A DNA stretch of 64,000 bases. It comes from Epiperipatus broadwayi. Lineage: Eukaryota > Onychophora > Udeonychophora > Euonychophora > Peripatidae. The notes under the pieces were generated by a model. It had not been told where the DNA came from, ran no database searches, and worked only from the letters and a program-made list of their open reading frames with translations. Both the position numbers and the translations under genes were made by a program. This document shows positions 24,579-35,139 of the stretch, piece after piece; positions within the stretch are counted from its first letter, which is position 1, and every line of letters begins with the position of its first letter. The stretch lies in contig JAQFVV010000036.1 of NCBI GenBank assembly GCA_028023455.1, forward strand, positions 8,431,576 to 8,495,575, given 5' to 3'.

Positions 24579-24649
24579 GCGTTGGTGGCCTAGTGGTTAA
24601 CGTAGCTGCCTTCCAAGCAGCTGGCCCGGGTTCGCTTCCCGGTCAACGC
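24579..24649 (+). tRNA. tRNA-Gly(UCC)-like SINE head, unit 2
   Basis: Identical by eye to unit 1, 108 bp downstream. Same cloverleaf and anticodon loop CTTCCAA. Confidence 0.5.
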
Positions 24650-24683
24650 ATTTGATACATTAAAAAAAGGTACTAAATTTTGT

Positions 24684-25619
24684 TGTGAGTTGGCAAGATC
24701 AAAGTTGAATTACTTTATAAATACTGCATAAAATTATCATTAGAACAATTCGTTTTAAAATTAGCAAGATGCTGATTTACTTTGTTAATATTAAGTTTTC
24801 GCGAAATTTTCAGTTATTTAAAATTTTTAATTTTGTTTTAAATTTTAAAAAGAAATATTGCAATTATTAAAACCTTAATTGGCTCTGCTCCACGTAGTTG
24901 ATTTTAAAAATAATTTAAAAACGTGTAATTAACTTTATGCACGGATTAATAAAAAATAAATGGATTTTTTTATTATTCTAGATTTATGAAATTTTTAAAT
25001 AAACATTTTGATGAAGTGTTTTAACTATCGTAAAAGCATACACATATGACTATTATATAAATAAAAGCTAAAAAAAAAATCCTGGATTCGCTAACGGAGC
25101 ACTAAGAACTCTCCAGTATTTACCCAGAGAGAGATAGTAAAACAAAAGTTACTATTCACTATAATTAACTGCAGTATAAAATTCATTTACGACCAATAAT
25201 TGGGTAGTTAGCAAAGTTGGCTTTATGCTGGTTACCTGAGTAAAACCTAGGATTACTTTGAAATTTTCAGTTAAAAAATTTCATAGCAGACGAACTTGTA
25301 CGCATGCACACACACGTAAATTAGTTTTGATTAATCAATTTTGTTATGAAAATCTAACTGTGTTTAGCCATATGTTTTGAATAAACTAGGATTCCCTTAC
25401 GCATACATACACATACACTGCCTCATATATAACAATTAGTTTGATTAATCAATTTTGCCGCTTATATTCGTGTATATTATTTATATCTATGCATATTATA
25501 TATATATGAAATTCTCAGAGATTGAATTATAATTAAAATCCTTGCAATAATATTTCATGATAGCGAAAGCAATAATGGAACAGCATGACTTATATAAAAG
25601 ATTATAAAACATATATAAT
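24684..25619. other. Gene-free stretch
   Basis: AT-rich, with no open frame of note. The octamer-plus motif TTGATTAATCAATTTTG appears twice (25328, 25440), suggesting a diverged local duplication. Confidence 0.45.
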
Positions 25620-25624
25620 GCTAA

Positions 25625-25858
25625 ATCATCCATGCACTTTACTACTGTTACACAATGCTTTATTTACCACCTTCTTTTACAGTTTACAGTTTCGATTGTC
25701 CCATCAATCTTCTTCAGAACTGTTCTTTTTTTTATTGAAACAAAAAAACCAACAGTTCCGAAGAAGATTGTTGGGGCAATCGAAACTGTAAAAGAAGGTA
25801 GTAAATAAAGCATTGTGTAACAGTAGTAAAGTGCATGGATAATTTAGTATTATATGAT
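25625..25858. repeat. Palindromic repeat with hammerhead-like cores in both arms
   Basis: The left arm (25625-25722, minus sense) and right arm (25752-25858, plus sense) are inverted copies around a T-rich/A-rich centre. Reading outward from the centre, each arm has TTCTGAAGAAGATTG, a loop, CAATCGAAACTGTAAA, then AAATAAAGCATTGTGTAACA. A related palindrome lies at 32840-33150. The AATAAA in the arm could act as a polyadenylation signal. Confidence 0.8.
25681..25721 (-). ncRNA. Hammerhead-like ribozyme with one extra core A
   Basis: Minus strand order: AGTT (25721-25718), CTGAAGA (25717-25711), an extra A, helix II GATTG/CAATC around a 6-nt loop, GAAA (25693-25690), C-T-G-T-A with GUA as the cleavage triplet, then AACT (25684-25681), which pairs with AGTT as helix I. 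Helix III is at most two pairs. The unpaired A between the core GA and helix II departs from the strict consensus and may lower activity. It recurs in other copies of this repeat. Confidence 0.5.
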
Positions 25859-27129
25859 ATACATTTGGCAATGCAATAAGAAAGATTAGTTAGATTATAA
25901 AATATTTGTTTTCTGCAATTTCGAAAGCTGCTGACCGAAAAAAGCGCAACATTAAATCTACATAGCAATATGATTGCACTTTGAACAACATGTAATCAAA
26001 GGGAATTTTGTATAATCTGAATGTGATAATTAGTCATAGATAGACACAGCTTGATAGCGGATTAAACTATTATAAAAAAGTTATATTTGAAATATACATA
26101 AAAAGAGAAATTATTCAGAGTTATTTTCATTAGGGAGAAATTAACTTCCACCTTTACAGTTTTTAAAAAAGTTATAAATATTAAATGATCAGATAAAACG
26201 ATTGATTTAGTAATAATGCGCATTTCTATGATTTCATATTTACGATATATTACATCAAAAGAATAAGTTAGTTAACAAAAATATTGAAAAATAAATTAAA
26301 ACAAAAGTACGAGATCTTGTTCAAAACTTTTAATATTCTTATATTGGAACTCCACATGATATCTGCATTACTCTTTTGAAAAAAATATATAAAAATAAAC
26401 TAGACGTCAAAAAAAACAAAAACAAGCATAATATCAATGTCAGCATAGAAATGTGATCTTTGGGTGTTTTGTTAAGATTCAACAGTAACAGATTCTCTGA
26501 TGAAAAAATAAGCAAAACACTGGCAGATAGCTACTAATTTTTAATTTTCTGCAAATTAAACACCAGTTTGGTGTAGCTTCTGTCTAATGTAAAATAAGCA
26601 GAATAATTTTTCATACCATATACATTTCATCTATAACCCAGCCTTATCAGGTATGCTAGAAAATTAAATAGCTATTCACATCATCAAATCTTTATATATA
26701 ATTAACTTTGTATCATATATTTTATTTTTAAAGTGTATTTATTGGCCAGTTTTAATATGCGAGGCAAAAGCATTACAATAAATATTAATAAATTCACTGA
26801 AAATAATTAAAATAAATGAGATGCAAGTAAACTTAAACTATAATATTAAATTTTACCTAATGTAAAATACCTGTGCTGTGTTCTCATGCTACAAATATTT
26901 CAGATACCATGAGCCTCATCAGGTGTGCTAAAACTATTAACATTTATTAACCACTTTATAACAGTGAAAGCATTTTATATATAACTAGTTTCACATATGT
27001 TATTTAGAAAATTTAAATAGTATATGGTTACAATTTTAAATTATGTTTGAACTAAACCATTGAACATCACACAAACACCATTTTCTAATACACAAACTAA
27101 TAAAACAGGCATTATTCTCCATATTGTAA
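25859..27129. other. Gene-free, with two small repeat fragments
   Basis: Two short related pieces, near 26646 (CTTATCAGGTATGCTA) and 26918 (CTCATCAGGTGTGCTA), look like remnants of the foldback/ribozyme families nearby. No coding region. Confidence 0.4.
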
Positions 27130-27139
27130 TGTGATATAG

Positions 27140-27480
27140 TGAAAGCTAGAGTAATCAAGGATGCAAGAAGGTTTTTACATAAAATCCCTAGGTAGTGTCT
27201 ACTCATCTAATATTCCCAGACTAGTTTCTAGCTTGTGGATTTCATCAGAGAGGAGCTTTGAATCTGAGAGCACTGCACATAGATTTCACATTTAATTCTA
27301 AGATCTAGATGCAGTGCTCTCAGATTCAAAGCTTCTTACTGGTGAAATCTACAAGTGAGAAACTAGTCTGGTGATATTGGATGAGTAGGCACTAAATACG
27401 GATTTTATGCAAAAACCTTCTTACATCCATTGATTACTCTGGCCTGAACTGGGTGCACTACTGTATGGAGAGTTGCCTAT
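27140..27480. repeat. Palindromic PLE-like terminal repeat, copy A1
   Basis: Inverted arms (about 27160-27300 and 27310-27450) share AAATCC...TGATTACTCTGG ends, a GATGAGTAGGCACTA block and a decayed hammerhead core. The core reads CTGATGA...GAAACTAGTC on the minus strand at 27275-27228, with helix II eroded. Family members are at 28190, 39455, 47460 and 48660. Confidence 0.7.
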
Positions 27481-28189
27481 GTTTCAACAAGTGTAATATT
27501 AAGGATTTATTATGAAAAAGATTAGAAAGTACTACAATATGCTTCTCATTTATTATATTTATTTTCAGAGTAATTACTCATTATTTTAGAATTATAATAA
27601 TTGCCAATGCATAGACTAGAATCAATTGCTTTGAGGGATAATGTTTAATAACATTATTGCTTTAAGCACAACTTAAAATTGTGTTGCATGTGTTAACATA
27701 GTCTTACATTAGAAATAAATTACTATTGCATAAATCTATAAAGAAAGTTTTGATTATTAGTGTATTGTGGTGAACATACCTGATAAGACTATGTTATTGC
27801 TGAGACACATGCAGGATCAGTTTATTTTAGTTAGATAATGATTAATAATATTAAAAGTTACAGTTTGTACTACAGAGTAATAAAATATATTTCTCATTTA
27901 TTATATTTATTGTGTGTGTATATATTGTGACCTTGCTATTTTTCTATAGTGCCTTATAAATGTGTAGTACAATGAATTTTATAAAAGAAATTAAATTTTT
28001 ATATATGTTATTATATTGTTATTTAGTATCTAAAGCAAGTTAAAATATGTTTATTTGCTTGAAAAGCTAATCTAAATTATTTTAAAGCTATATAATTTAA
28101 ATTTATTAATAAAGTTAATTTATAATTTAATATTTATAGTGTCATATTAGTAAATAATTATTAGAATTAGGCAACACACATCACATGAT

Positions 28190-28550
28190 CACCACTTCAT
28201 GCTTGTGCATAACTGTTGTTAAAACAGGCAAAACTCACTATATATATTACCACACACAGCAAGCTAAAGTAATCAATGGATACCAGAAGGCTTGTGCATA
28301 AAATTCCCATCTAATGCCTACTCATCCAATATCCCCAGACTAGTGTCTGGCTTATGGCCTTCGTCAGTGATCTAGGTGCAGTGCTCTCAGATTCAAGGCT
28401 CCTCACTGATGAAGGCTATAAGTCAGAAATTAGTCTGGGGATTTTGGATGAGTAGGCACTAGATAGGGATTTTATGGACAAGCCTTCTGGCATCCATTGA
28501 TTACTCTAGCTTGCTGTGTGTGGCAATATATATAATGAGTTTTTCCTGTT
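28190..28550. repeat. Palindromic PLE-like terminal repeat, copy A2
   Basis: Long inverted arms, bounded by AAACAGG(C/A)AAAACTCA on the left (near 28220) and its complement near 28535. The right arm carries a near-complete hammerhead (28400-28441). The left arm has the same core with GAAA changed to GACA (minus strand, near 28352), so only one arm looks competent. Confidence 0.8.
28400..28441 (+). ncRNA. Hammerhead ribozyme candidate, minimal type I
   Basis: TCCTCA (28400-28405) pairs with TGGGGA (28436-28441) as helix I. CTGATGA is 28406-28412. Helix II is GGCT/AGTC around ATA, with an A-A mismatch at its base. GAAA is 28426-28429. Helix III is A-T/G-T around a TA loop, and the cleavage triplet GUC is 28433-28435. 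This is the same architecture as the core at 43228-43268. The A-A mismatch beside the core is the only clear flaw. Confidence 0.65.
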
Positions 28551-28884
28551 TTAATTAGGCAACACAATATTAAAACAATAATTTTAGTAATAAAAGCCAA
28601 TATTACCTAAATCTTAACAGCTTAATTTAAATAATTCATTTAATTATTTTAAATTATATTAAATAGTGATATCATAAATAAGGTATTCAATGTGTGTTCA
28701 TCTGTGTGCACACCCATTTTTGATAAATTCCTTGTTGCTAAAGCTAATTTATTATTTGTATTCAATTCATGTTGCAATTATTTTTGTATTTTTTTAAAAA
28801 GTGTATCAAAATTTATATTATAATTGTTTAAACAATAGTTTTTATATTTCAAATATAAGTTAATAAAAATGTTTTAGTATTAAA
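28551..28884. other. Gene-free stretch
   Basis: AT-rich; nothing recognised. Confidence 0.4.
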
Positions 28885-29130
28885 GTATATTTTATATACA
28901 GAGCTTGCAAAATAAGCTCTTAACAAGCTTTGCAGAATACCCCCAATCCCAGACTGGTATCTGCTACTGGCGTCATCAGTGAGGTGCTAGGACTGATGAT
29001 GTCAGTAGCAGAAACTGGTCTGGGTTGAGGATATTCTGCAAAGCTTGTTAATAGCTTATTTTGTGAGTTCTATATATAACATTTGTAAATACAAGTTTAT
29101 TAAATTAGGTCATGTGACATCTGACTTAAT
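28885..29130. repeat. Palindromic PLE-like terminal repeat, family B
   Basis: The arms 28900-28990 and 28990-29075 are inverted (AGCTCTTAACAAGCTTTGCA and complement). Ribozyme-like cores are present in both: CTGATGA...GATACCAGTC on minus (28980-28950) and CTGATGA...GAAACTGGTC on plus (28993-29020). Helix II is weak in both. The outer block AGGTCATGTGACATCTGACT (29107) is shared with the palindrome at 43490-43715, linking the two families. Confidence 0.7.
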
Positions 29131-31763
29131 TTTTCTTTTGTAGAAGTTTATTTAAATATAATATTTAAGTAAAGTTTTAAATAAATTATTTAATAGAAAT
29201 TATTAAATAGATTATTTTAAGAAAAAAAAAGCCAGGCAGAAATTAATATGTATGTAAATTATTATTGTCTGAAATTGAATTAGCCAATCAGATTAGGGTT
29301 AATTAAAGCTATAAATAAAGGTGATGATTGAGAAAATCGGTTATTATTGTAGTTGTATATTAAAATTTTTCTTTCCAATCAATCAAAAAGTTTGTTATAA
29401 CTTTTTTTAAATATTTTTATTTGGTTAGTAAAGTGTTAAAAGTAATTTATAAAATTAGTAATAGTTATTTAAGAAGTTTATTTTGAGTCATTTTAAAATG
29501 GAACGAGACATGCTAATATTCCTTATCATTGCTACATAAGAAACATACTGGAAACTATGATTATTAGTGACAAAAATATGAGTTATCCAACAGATGTGCC
29601 AATATTCAGGAGACTATGGTGGAGAGGGTGTTAATTCAAACCTAAGAGTAACATTAAGGAGTCATAAAGAGTTTCATTGTAATAGCATTTGTATGTTTAA
29701 TATGAAAGGACAATCTTATTTAATTTTAATAATTAACTATAAAGGGCATAGACTTTTATGTGATACAGATACCAATTTTTGCTCTTGGAAAGTTATTAAA
29801 AATTATTTCAAAAGTTATATTCTGTTTGAAGAAAAAGGATGAATGCTAGCGAATAATTTTGTGAAAATAAACTTATTATCTACTTATCTATTATATGTTA
29901 TTCACAAATGTTTTTAATATGGAATGTCTATTAACCTTAAAGAGAAATGAATGATTGTATAATATTTCTCAAGTCTTGTGCAAGTTTAGTATAAAAATAA
30001 ATATGAACTAGTATAAGATTTTTTTATAAGTAATAAGTCGACTATAAATATTGATAAATAGATATTAACCCAGAGGAGAATATTTTTTAAAAAGCATAAT
30101 GTAATTAAAATATTGCAATTTATTAATACTCAAATGCATATATGTGAAAGAAAAATTTTAAAATAGGAAGAACTCATTCTGATAAAGTCAGATATGGAAA
30201 TTACTTTATTAATTAAACAACCCATTTTGTATTATTAATTTTTTGTGAAATTTGTTTCATCAAGGATAAATGGAACAAACTTTATTTCTAATTACTTTTT
30301 GTCCTGCATAGATGAACAATATTTCAACTGGATTTTATTTCTTTAATATTTTGCATTTACATTGAATGGAGTTGAAGAGCAGTGAGGAGAATAGAGAGGA
30401 AAAAATATCTGTTAGTTAACGGAATGTAGTCATGGCAAAACATTTTAGTATTTTATTTTTATTTTTTTTGTTAAGAAATATAGTTATATAAGTTAATAAT
30501 TATTTATTCTTAGGTTTAAGATATCATTGAATATTTATATGATATGTGAAATTTATTTTAATGTTTGGTATAAAAAAATTAATATTTTTTTGCAATAGTA
30601 ATAAATCTATAACTTTCAAATGAAATGACATCAACCAGAGAAGATGGTATTGCAGTATTAATCTTAAGGACAGGATTAAGCTAAAATGTTAACAATATGT
30701 ATTTAAATTTTAATATAGGTATTTATTTATGAGAGTGATAAATCAGGTGAACAGAATAGTATATTGATTCTGTTTATGTGTGATAATAAGCGGTTTTAGA
30801 TACCATGTGAAGGTATAAATATACATGTTATATGCTAAATGTAATTAGATGCTATATGAAAGTATGAGTACACATGTTATATATTGGATCTTTTTAGATA
30901 CCAATAGTTAAATATTAATAAATGTTAGCTGCAGTCTCTGTTTACATACAACTTGCATATTTGATCTCAGAATTATTTTTTATAAAGAATTTGAAATTAT
31001 TTTTTTTTGGTGCTATATTGAATCTTCTTGATATTACAGTGAATGCTCTAAAATGAAGTTTAGAAATTATGTTTATGAGATGTTTTAGAATTTTTTTGTC
31101 ATATTGAAGGAGATATACAGAGCATATATGATAGACAGCTAGTGGTTCAGGAAAGTAGTGAATGAAATCCTGTAGTGCAAAGATATTTTGAATATGAAAT
31201 ATTATCGTTTGAATATTGAATATAATCTTGTGAATGCTAAGAAAATTATAGTTAATATAGTTCTGTATATTTTATGATTCATGGTCAGTAGTGTTTCTTT
31301 CTGCAAATTAGTAAGTGCTCAAAGAAAAGCCATGATAAGAATTTAAGGTAGACACAAGAATATGTGACCTTAAGCTCTGCATCCATGTTTCTAATGCTGT
31401 TTCCTAGTTCTTGTAGTTCTGTATCCTTCACTTTCAGTCACTTCTAATATCACTGGTTCCTACATCATAATTGGTTGGTAACAAAATGTTTCAAGAACCA
31501 TCAAATGATGTTAAATTTTTTTGGAAGGCAAGAAGAGAAAAATATATCACAAATGATGTATAACTAATGTTAAATAAAGTTTTATGGAATGATTCAATAT
31601 TCCAAAGTGTTGTAAGAGATTAAGAAATTGAGTGCATATTCTAATTATACAAAAAGTAAGAATGGAAGTGAAACTGGAAGGTTATTAACATCATGAACGC
31701 TGGAGTAAGGAAATACCATATATTTAATTGATTTTATATTATTAAAATAATTATATGTTTATT
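29131..31763. other. Gene-free stretch
   Basis: A single 82-codon frame at 29594-29842 (MCQYSGDYGG start, IINYKGHRLLCDTDTNF inside) is richer in sequence than most chance frames, but I recognise no family. It may be a fragment of an unknown element. Nothing else stands out. Confidence 0.4.
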
Positions 31764-31775
31764 TTAGTAGTTAAA

Positions 31776-32173
31776 ATAAATTGAGAGACCAGAAATCTTT
31801 TTGCGCTCATTATAATGCTTATCTGACAGCCAATCAGATGTTATGATGGCTGTCTGAATGACAATCAAACCGTAAACACACGACAAAGAATCCACAAGAA
31901 AAGGACGGCCACCTCTTTCTCTATTTCTCTCTCTATATATCTAAGCCAGTCGAAAGTATTTAGGTTTAAAAGCACGAAGCTTTAAATATCTTCACAACCA
32001 AGTCACTGAATCTAAATTATAAACGTACAGCGCAAAATCCTACGATTTATTACACAGTAGTTTTTCAAATGACACAATTTGCAGTAAAGTATGTAAATAA
32101 TATTTTAATTTGTGAAGTGCAGACAGTTGAAACTAAAATAAATTGAGAGACTGGAAATCTCTTTGTGCTCATT
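31776..32173. mobile_element. 398-bp element with 36-bp terminal direct repeats
   Basis: The block at 31776-31811 and the block at 32138-32173 are direct copies (about 32 of 36 identical; both start ATAAATTGAGAGAC and end GCTCATT). They terminate the element at both ends. AGTAGTTAAA flanks it at 31766-31775 and 32174-32183 as a 10-bp duplication. Inside is a perfect hairpin GACAGCCA/TGGCTGTC near 31826-31855 and a CT-rich tract. There is no ORF. The family is unknown to me. The layout recalls TRIM or retrozyme-type elements, but I found no hammerhead core. Confidence 0.65.
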
Positions 32174-32183
32174 AGTAGTTAAA

Positions 32184-32699
32184 GTAAACATAAGCATATA
32201 TAAGTTATAGAGTTATTATATCATTATATTATGGTAGATTATAGAGTGGAGAATATTACTATTAAAGAATGTTTTTCTTTATTAATGCATAACAGTATAA
32301 ATAAACTCTGTAGATAATGAATGTGAATATTCCATGGAAATATTTAGAGAAATATTTCATTATCTAGGAATATTGTTAGTAATGAGGCTACAATTATTTA
32401 TGAATATGTTTTTGTATAGTAATAATGCTAATGCCTATTAATGGTATTGATTTAGAAAAGGTATTATGATTACCATAAAAATGTATTTTTGTTTCATATT
32501 ATTATTTTAAGATTGGAAACTATTTATTATTATTTTTGTGTGTAAATATGTTAATATAAGTATTTTTGAATAATTTAAATTTTGTAAATATTATATTTTG
32601 TAAATTTTGAAATCATAGTTGTCATAATAAATTGCCAATGTTTGTTTTAAATTAACCTCATGTCTTGAGAGTTTTTTTTTCTTGTTGTGTCCAAGTCAT
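32184..32699. other. Gene-free stretch
   Basis: AT-rich; nothing recognised. Confidence 0.4.
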
Positions 32700-33240
32700 T
32701 ATGAATCTTCTTAACCACACACATGTATTACGAAAATTATATATATATTCATATTATAGCACATAATTTCTTTTCTTCAAGAAGTATAATAACTACTCTT
32801 TCTTATTGCATTGCCAAATGTATACCATATAATACTAAATCATCCATGCACTTTACTATTGTTACACAATGCTTTATTTACCACCCTCTTTTACAGTTTA
32901 CAGTTTCGATTGCCCCAGCAATCTTCTTCAGAACGTTTTATATCTCCCAACTTAAATTAGGAAATATAAAAAGTTCTGAAGAAGATTAGGAGATATAAAA
33001 AGTTCTGAAGAAGATTTCTGGGGCAATCGAATAAGTTAGAAAATATAAAAAGTTCTGAAGAAGCTTGCTGGGGCAATCAAAACTGTAAACTGTAAAAGAG
33101 GGTGGTAAATAAAGCATTGTGTAACAGTAGTAAAGTGCATGGATGATTTACTATTATATGGTGATTTCTTGTTGGGTCAAAGTCATTATAGATTTTCCTA
33201 ACAACACATGTATTATAAAAATTAATTATATATTCACATT
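32700..33240. repeat. Palindrome with a triplicated hammerhead-like unit
   Basis: Outer arms (32705-32765 and 33170-33250, AAGTCATTAT...CACATGTATTA and complement) and inner arms (32840-32930 and 33070-33150) are inverted. Between them, three tandem units begin at 32960, 32990 and 33041, each reading ATAAAAAGTTCTGAAGAAG. The second and third include CTGGGGCAATC. The minus-strand core at 32895-32934 is nearly identical to that at 25681-25721. Confidence 0.75.
32895..32934 (-). ncRNA. Hammerhead-like ribozyme with one extra core A
   Basis: Minus order: CGTT, CTGAAGA (32931-32925), extra A, helix II GATTGC/GCAATC (six pairs, loop TGGG), GAAA (32907-32904), CTGTA, AACT. Helix I has three pairs (GTT/AAC). 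Helix II is stronger than in the 25681 copy. Confidence 0.5.
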
Positions 33241-33250
33241 ATTGCACATA

Positions 33251-33835
33251 ATTTATAGAAGATACAATATGATTATTAGATTATAATTATTGAAGATGTT
33301 ATTTATTAAATGTGGAGAAGTGTATAGTGCAAATTTATTAATAATCTAATTTGATAATGATAACAAAGCTTAATATCTTTTATGCCACTTAAACAATATA
33401 ATTAGAACTAGCAGAGTAAAATGGAAGTATTTTGAATTTCTTTATTACAATAAATATCATTTGTAATAGTCCATAATTTTAATTTATTTTTATTAATGAA
33501 CAAATTAAGTAGATGATTTTTTTATAAGAGTTCTGGAGTATTTTATTTTATTGATTATTATTGTTAGGGTATAGCTAAGTATATGTAAAATCCATAATTA
33601 TATATAGCTATATTAGTTAATGTGTAATTGTCAGAACCATATTATGTACATGAGATTAAGATTTAGATTAAGATTAGAATATATTATGGATTTTATTTAA
33701 TGATGTATTATTGTATTAAGTAGAGGAGTGTCAAATATTTTAGTAATTTAATTTAATTTAGTAATCTTTCTAAACACTTTCCTTCTTTCTTTCCTTTATT
33801 TCTGCTATCTTCATGCACAATATTGCAATTCAAAT
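33251..33835. other. Gene-free stretch
   Basis: AT-rich, with no open frame or repeat recognised. Confidence 0.4.
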
Positions 33836-33839
33836 AACT

Positions 33840-34125
33840 CTTTTTACACTTTTTTTTAGCAAAAACTTTTTCTGTTATTATAGTTTCAACCATACATTGC
33901 AGTCTTCATCAGATCTTATTCTCTTCTTTTACTTCTCACTATTCTCCATTAGAAGAGAATAAAATCTGATGAAGACTGCAAGGTAAATTACTAGTGAAAA
34001 ATGGAGAATAGAGAGAAGTAAAAGAAGAGAATAAGATCTGATGAAGTCTGCAAGATGCAGTTGAAACAATAATAATAGAAAAAAACTTATTGCTGAAAAA
34101 AGTGTAAGAAGAATTATTTGAATTA
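33840..34125. repeat. Palindromic repeat, family C
   Basis: Inverted arms carry TCTGATGAAG(A/T)CTGCA and TTGAAACAATAATAATAG-type ends (minus on the left arm 33865-33945, plus on the right 34035-34085), plus a middle partial copy at 33960-33985. The CTGATGA and GAAAC elements are in hammerhead order, but no good helix II or GUH site is seen. Confidence 0.6.
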
Positions 34126-34544
34126 CAATGTTGTTAATTTAGTAATGTTAATTATAGTTTATTTTATGTAATATGAGTCACAGGATATTACTGATAGTTT
34201 ATGAAAGTAGGTAGGGGTGATATTCCTATGCAATGGGAATGTATATTTTGGAGTATATTCTTAATGTTAAACTTACCGTATACATTACTAGATGCTTATA
34301 GTTATGAGTCTCATGATTTTTAATATTTAATTGAACCATTTGTTAATTGATTGAGTTAAGATGTAAATTAATGTAATTGTAAATGAATTAGTATTTAAAT
34401 TTAATCTTTAATTACTTCTTATTTAAATGAAGTCTTTTTGATTAGTGATTAAATCAATTGTTTAATTGATAGGTTGTTAATTTACTAGACGTATTATTAT
34501 TATTGATTTTTGGATGAGCTAGTTATTATATTATAGTTTACATT

Positions 34545-34970
34545 CAAAGATCAGCCTTTCAAGCTAATTGTGCATGTGTCTTCTGCGAGTGTTAAATAAT
34601 AAATGAATACTTCACTCCACAATACAAGATATAGTATTTATGCAGGAATAAAAGGAATCCTCTTATTCCTACAACTCAAATTCTTTTATATGAGCAAATC
34701 TGAAGTACTGTTGAGTAAAGCATGAGAGTAGAATTCTCACTTTAAATTACTATATACGATGTTGTAATGAATGAATGATGTCGGTGAAATTGTCTAGAAT
34801 TTACTAGACGTCACTCTAAGTGAAACTTAATTATAAGTAAATAAGCATTTATTCCTGCATAAATACTATATCTTGTATTGTGGAGTGAAGTATTCATTTA
34901 TTATTTAACACTCGCAGATGACGCATGCACAATTAGCTTGAAAGGCCGATCTTTGAATGTATACAATTGT
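34545..34970. repeat. Foldback element with roughly 110-bp arms
   Basis: The left arm (34547-34655, CATTCAAAGATC...TTATGCAGGAAT) is the reverse complement of 34849-34962, with few mismatches. The 190-bp centre is unique. No ORF. A second inner pair AAGCATTTAT/ATAAATGCTT extends it. Confidence 0.8.
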
Positions 34971-35114
34971 ATGCATAGCGTCATATAAAAATAAATGCTT
35001 ATTTACTTATATTATAGTTTGAAATAGTGAGTTGTAGTTAAAGACTTGATTAGTTGATGAGCTGACTAAGAGCTAGTGGTTGATTAGTGGGATGCGTCTT
35101 GTCGGTAAGGGTAC

Positions 35115-35138
35115 AATATATATATATATATATATATG
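35115..35138. repeat. (TA)n microsatellite
   Basis: About twelve TA units beside the next foldback. Confidence 0.8.
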
Positions 35139-35139
35139 T

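Larger units (their letters stand above)
24453..24683 (+). repeat. Exact tandem duplication of a tRNA-SINE with its target repeat
   Basis: GGTACTAAATTTTGT occurs three times (24453, 24561, 24669). A 71-nt tRNA-like head and an A7 tail fill both intervals. The period is 108 bp, and I see no difference between the two units. This fits a SINE flanked by a 15-bp target duplication that was later duplicated in tandem by unequal exchange. Confidence 0.9.

Noticed and set aside
24471-24649. Two functional tRNA-Gly genes
   Set aside because: A-tails, a 15-bp target duplication and diverged relatives across the window identify SINE heads. A functional gene cannot be wholly excluded, but no pol III T-run terminator directly follows.
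24453-24683. CRISPR-like repeat array
   Set aside because: Eukaryotic context; the repeating unit is a SINE with its target site, with only two units and no unique spacers.
33960-34085. Hammerhead in palindrome family C
   Set aside because: CTGATGA and GAAAC are present, but I could not draw a stable helix II or find a paired GUH site.
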